Source of the DNA: Oligoflexia bacterium
Lineage (GTDB): Bacteria; Bdellovibrionota; UBA1018
Assembly: GCA_903854365.1 (NCBI GenBank)
Contig: CAINWE010000245.1
Location: forward strand, 1-8,372
Direction of reading: 5' to 3'
DNA length: 8,372 bases
Part shown: positions 6,161 to 8,372 of the stretch, piece by piece
Numbering within the stretch: position 1 is the first letter of the stretch
Layout: every line of letters starts with the position of its first letter
The notes under the pieces: model-generated
What the model saw: the letters and a program-made list of their open reading frames with translations, nothing else
Databases searched by the model: none
What the model was told of the DNA's origin: nothing
Made by a program: the position numbers and the translations under genes

Positions 6161-6361
6161 GTCGGTTTCGGGATTCTTATCAGCTCTCAGCTGGTCGTCT
6201 TTGAGGCAGGGAGAGTCTGAAGCGCGGGTCGTCTTGCTTGGAGTCCCCGGTTCAGTGGGGCGAGCGCGTCGTGGATGATCTGATCTTCAGGATGGCGATC
6301 GGCTGGTGCGTTGGTAAGAGTTTTTGGCCGATGGACTTGACACCCATCTCTTTAGTCATCA

Positions 6362-6371
6362 TCCCTAGGGA
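6362..6371. promoter_or_regulatory. Palindrome TCCCTAGGGA carrying the htpG ribosome binding site
   Basis: The 10-base sequence equals its own reverse complement. On the plus strand AGGG ends 3 bases before the htpG ATG. On the minus strand AGGG ends 3 bases before an ATG at 6359. It may serve as ribosome binding site on both strands or as an operator dyad. Confidence 0.4.
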
Positions 6372-6373
6372 AT

Positions 6374-8344
6374 ATGACCAAGCAAACACAGACGTTCCAA
6401 GCTGAAACCAAAGAACTTTTAAACCTGATGATTCACTCCCTGTACTCGCATCGAGAGATTTTTCTGAGGGAGCTGATTTCGAATGCCTCGGACGCGATTG
6501 AAAAGCTGAAGTTCGAAGCGTTGACCGACAAGGCTCTTCCGTCGGCTGCGGAGGGTTTCGAAATCCGGTTAGAACCCAATTCAGAACTTAAAACATTGAG
6601 TATCTCAGATAACGGGATTGGGATGACTTACGACGAGGTGGTCAAAAATATTGGTACCATCGCCCATTCGGGGACTAAGTCCTTTTTGAAGGTGCGCGAG
6701 GAGCTGAAGAGCCATCCCGAGCTCATCGGGCAGTTCGGAGTCGGATTTTACTCCGCATTTATGGTGGCAGATCGAGTCACCCTTCACACCCAAAAAGCTG
6801 GGTCTCAGACTGGAGTTCTCTGGGAGTCCGACGGAAGTGGAACTTACACCATTGAAGAGATGCCGCGAGCCCAGGGGCACGGCACCACGATTACTTTACA
6901 CTTGAAAGAGGTCGAGAAAGACGCGAAAGCCGAAGAGGGCGAGGTTCAGGACTTCACCAATCCTTGGACACTCAAGGACATCGTCAAGAAGTACTCTGAC
7001 TTTGTTTCGTTTCCGATTAAAATGGCCACCACGCGCGAAGTGGCTCCTGGGGCCGACGAAGGCGAAGAAGCTCAGAAGGTTGACGGTCCAGAAAGCCAAA
7101 AAGACGTTAAAAAAGAAACCGTTATCGAAGACGAAACCCTCAATAGTTGCAAAGCCCTCTGGCTCAGGCCTGCTTCTGAGATCAAGGAGGAAGAGTACCA
7201 CGAATTTTATCGGCACCTTTGCCACGACTGGGTGCCTCCGTTAAAAACAGTTCATTATAAGGCCGAGGGCACCACGGAGTTTGTCTCCTTGTTGTTTTTC
7301 CCTGCTCAAAAGCCCTTTAACTACGACTATCGGGATCGAAAAATTGGGTTGAGCCTCTACGTAAAACGCGTTTTCATTAAGAGCGATTGCGAAGAGCTGA
7401 TTCCGCCCTACCTGCGCTTTATGCAGGGAATGGTGGACAGCGATGATCTCACTTTGAATGTCTCGCGTGAGCTTTTGCAGCAAGATCGACAGATCCTTCG
7501 AATCAAAAAAGCACTGACTTCCAAAATCCTTTCGTCTCTGAAAGATCTTTTGGAAAAAGATCGACCGAACTACGAAAAGTTCTGGAAAGCCTTTGGAGCT
7601 ACGCTCAAGGAAGGAATGGCGACCGAGCCGTCCGTTTCTGAAAAGCTTCAGGAACTTGCCTTGTTCTACTCGACTGCTTCTGATCAGCTCACGACCTTGA
7701 AAGACTACGTGACACGCATGAAGCCGGGGCAAAAGGCGATTTACTACATGACCGGCGATAGCCTCAGTCAAATTCAAAATAGCCCCTATCTCGAAAAGCT
7801 CAAAGCCAAGGGTTTTGAAGTCCTCCTGATGGTGGATCACGTGGATGCTTGGGTGGCTCGAAGTCTAAGAAACTTTGAAGAAAAGCCCTTCCAATCGATT
7901 ACCGCTGCTGATTTGGATTTGAACACGGAAGAAGAAAAAAAACTCGAGCAGGAGAAGCTCAAGGAAGTAGAAGTGAAATTTCGGCCGCTCTTAGACGCCA
8001 TGAAAGAGACCCTCAAAGAGCAGGTCAAAGAAATCAAGCTCTCGGATCGTTTGACCGATTCGCCGGTGTGTTTGGTCTCTTCCTCGGATCAAGCCACTTC
8101 TGCGCATATGGAGAGACTCCTGGAATCCATGGGTCAAGCAGTTCCTAAGAATAAACGAATCCTGGAGATCAATCCGACTCATCCTCTCTATGAGAAAATG
8201 TTGCAGATCTCTCCAACCGAGCAAGAGGACTGGACGGAGATCTTGTATCAGCAGGCGTTATTGAATGAAGGCTCTCAGATTGAAAATCCGCTCAAGTATT
8301 CTCAAAAAATCGCTCAGTTGATGATCGCGTCTCACCGGGCGTAG
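6374..8344 (+). CDS. htpG: Molecular chaperone HtpG (bacterial Hsp90)
   Basis: HtpG is a cytoplasmic dimeric ATP-driven chaperone that remodels client proteins. The 656-residue product has all three Hsp90 regions. The N-terminal GHKL ATPase carries E33, N37 and D40 in LRELISNASDAI, D79 in ISDNGIGM, the lid-associated GTIAHSGT (94-101), GQFGVGFYSAF (119-129) and GHGTTITL (168-175). The middle domain includes R365 in NVSRELLQQDR, the arginine that contacts the ATP gamma-phosphate. The C-terminal dimerisation region ends in IASHRA with no eukaryotic MEEVD tail. The N-middle linker, about residues 221-256, is long and rich in Glu, Asp and Lys, making the protein longer than the 624 residues of the E. 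coli form. AGGG is 3 bases before ATG 6374. No transmembrane or signal segment is seen. Heat-shock control is expected for the family, but no convincing heat-shock promoter or CIRCE element is visible. Confidence 0.97.
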   Translation: MTKQTQTFQAETKELLNLMIHSLYSHREIFLRELISNASDAIEKLKFEALTDKALPSAAEGFEIRLEPNSELKTLSISDNGIGMTYDEVVKNIGTIAHSGTKSFLKVREELKSHPELIGQFGVGFYSAFMVADRVTLHTQKAGSQTGVLWESDGSGTYTIEEMPRAQGHGTTITLHLKEVEKDAKAEEGEVQDFTNPWTLKDIVKKYSDFVSFPIKMATTREVAPGADEGEEAQKVDGPESQKDVKKETVIEDETLNSCKALWLRPASEIKEEEYHEFYRHLCHDWVPPLKTVHYKAEGTTEFVSLLFFPAQKPFNYDYRDRKIGLSLYVKRVFIKSDCEELIPPYLRFMQGMVDSDDLTLNVSRELLQQDRQILRIKKALTSKILSSLKDLLEKDRPNYEKFWKAFGATLKEGMATEPSVSEKLQELALFYSTASDQLTTLKDYVTRMKPGQKAIYYMTGDSLSQIQNSPYLEKLKAKGFEVLLMVDHVDAWVARSLRNFEEKPFQSITAADLDLNTEEEKKLEQEKLKEVEVKFRPLLDAMKETLKEQVKEIKLSDRLTDSPVCLVSSSDQATSAHMERLLESMGQAVPKNKRILEINPTHPLYEKMLQISPTEQEDWTEILYQQALLNEGSQIENPLKYSQKIAQLMIASHRA

Positions 8345-8367
8345 CAGCGCGGGCGTCAAAAAAAGAT

Positions 8368-8372
8368 AGGAG
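8368..8372 (+). promoter_or_regulatory. Probable ribosome binding site of the next gene
   Basis: The window ends in TAGGAG, with AGGAG at the last five bases, 24 bases after the htpG stop and preceded by a run of A. A plus-strand gene probably starts within about 10 bases beyond the edge. Confidence 0.4.

Larger units (their letters stand above)
5838..6373. other. 536-base stretch between two divergent confident genes
   Basis: No confident gene lies here. The minus strand is open from 6286 to 5891 (131 codons before the stop) without an early start. Two other minus frames also read like protein in 6187-6359. The plus strand holds the unseen htpG promoter: TTGACA at 6337-6342 has no partner box, and CCCATCT at 6343-6349 resembles the -10 element of heat-shock sigma-32 promoters but has only a weak TTGGCC partner (6324-6329). 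GCCGCGGC at 5846-5853 is a palindrome near the start of the minus-strand gene. Confidence 0.5.

Noticed and set aside
6159..6278. 39-codon plus-strand frame starting MSVSGFLSAL
   Set aside because: It has no ribosome binding site and a composition that is not convincing, and it overlaps more protein-like minus-strand frames.
6337..6342. TTGACA as a housekeeping -35 box for htpG
   Set aside because: At 17 bases downstream the sequence is CATCCC, not like TATAAT, and use of it would make the mRNA nearly leaderless despite the visible AGGG site.
7241..7840. 199-codon open frame on the minus strand inside htpG
   Set aside because: It lies fully antisense to a confident chaperone gene, has no recognisable motif, and is a by-product of htpG codon use.

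Overview
The window is a compact bacterial chromosomal segment of mid G+C content. It has six confident complete genes, the 3' end of a seventh, and one doubtful gene. Nothing in it looks like a mobile element, CRISPR array, tRNA or rRNA. Short gaps, frequent non-ATG starts (TTG, GTG), a lipoprotein and an outer-membrane beta-barrel all point to a Gram-negative organism. The type of exported proteins suggests a deltaproteobacterial or Bdellovibrionota-like lineage. That placement is an impression from protein style, not a demonstrated assignment.

Positions 1-3990 (+ strand) look like one transcription unit: the end of rsmD (16S rRNA guanine methyltransferase), coaD (phosphopantetheine adenylyltransferase), a class I (subgroup Ib) aspartate-type aminotransferase, a Cys-rich predicted lipoprotein, and a FadL/PorV/UPF0164-like outer-membrane beta-barrel. 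Gaps are 4, 20 and 25 bases. The lipoprotein stop overlaps the barrel's GTG start (GTGA), so those two are probably translationally coupled and may act together in the outer membrane. rsmD-coaD is a familiar housekeeping pair; the envelope genes appear to share its transcription.

Positions 3991-4156 form a spacer with two abutting hairpins. It precedes a PIN-PhoH ATPase (4157-5479) that very probably starts at TTG. A small helical protein of unknown function (5505-5837, - strand) converges on it with a 25-base gap.

Positions 5838-6373 are the only long stretch without a confident gene. The minus strand there has a 131-codon open frame with no good start, followed by other protein-like frames. 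This may be a small gene or a frameshifted remnant. A palindrome, TCCCTAGGGA, lies just before htpG and supplies Shine-Dalgarno-like AGGG on both strands.

Positions 6374-8344 encode HtpG (Hsp90), with an unusually long charged linker. The window ends on a TAGGAG that is probably the ribosome binding site of the next gene.

I found no clearly new defence or mobile system. The best candidates for something undescribed are the coupled lipoprotein/barrel pair and the minus-strand region at 5838-6373.
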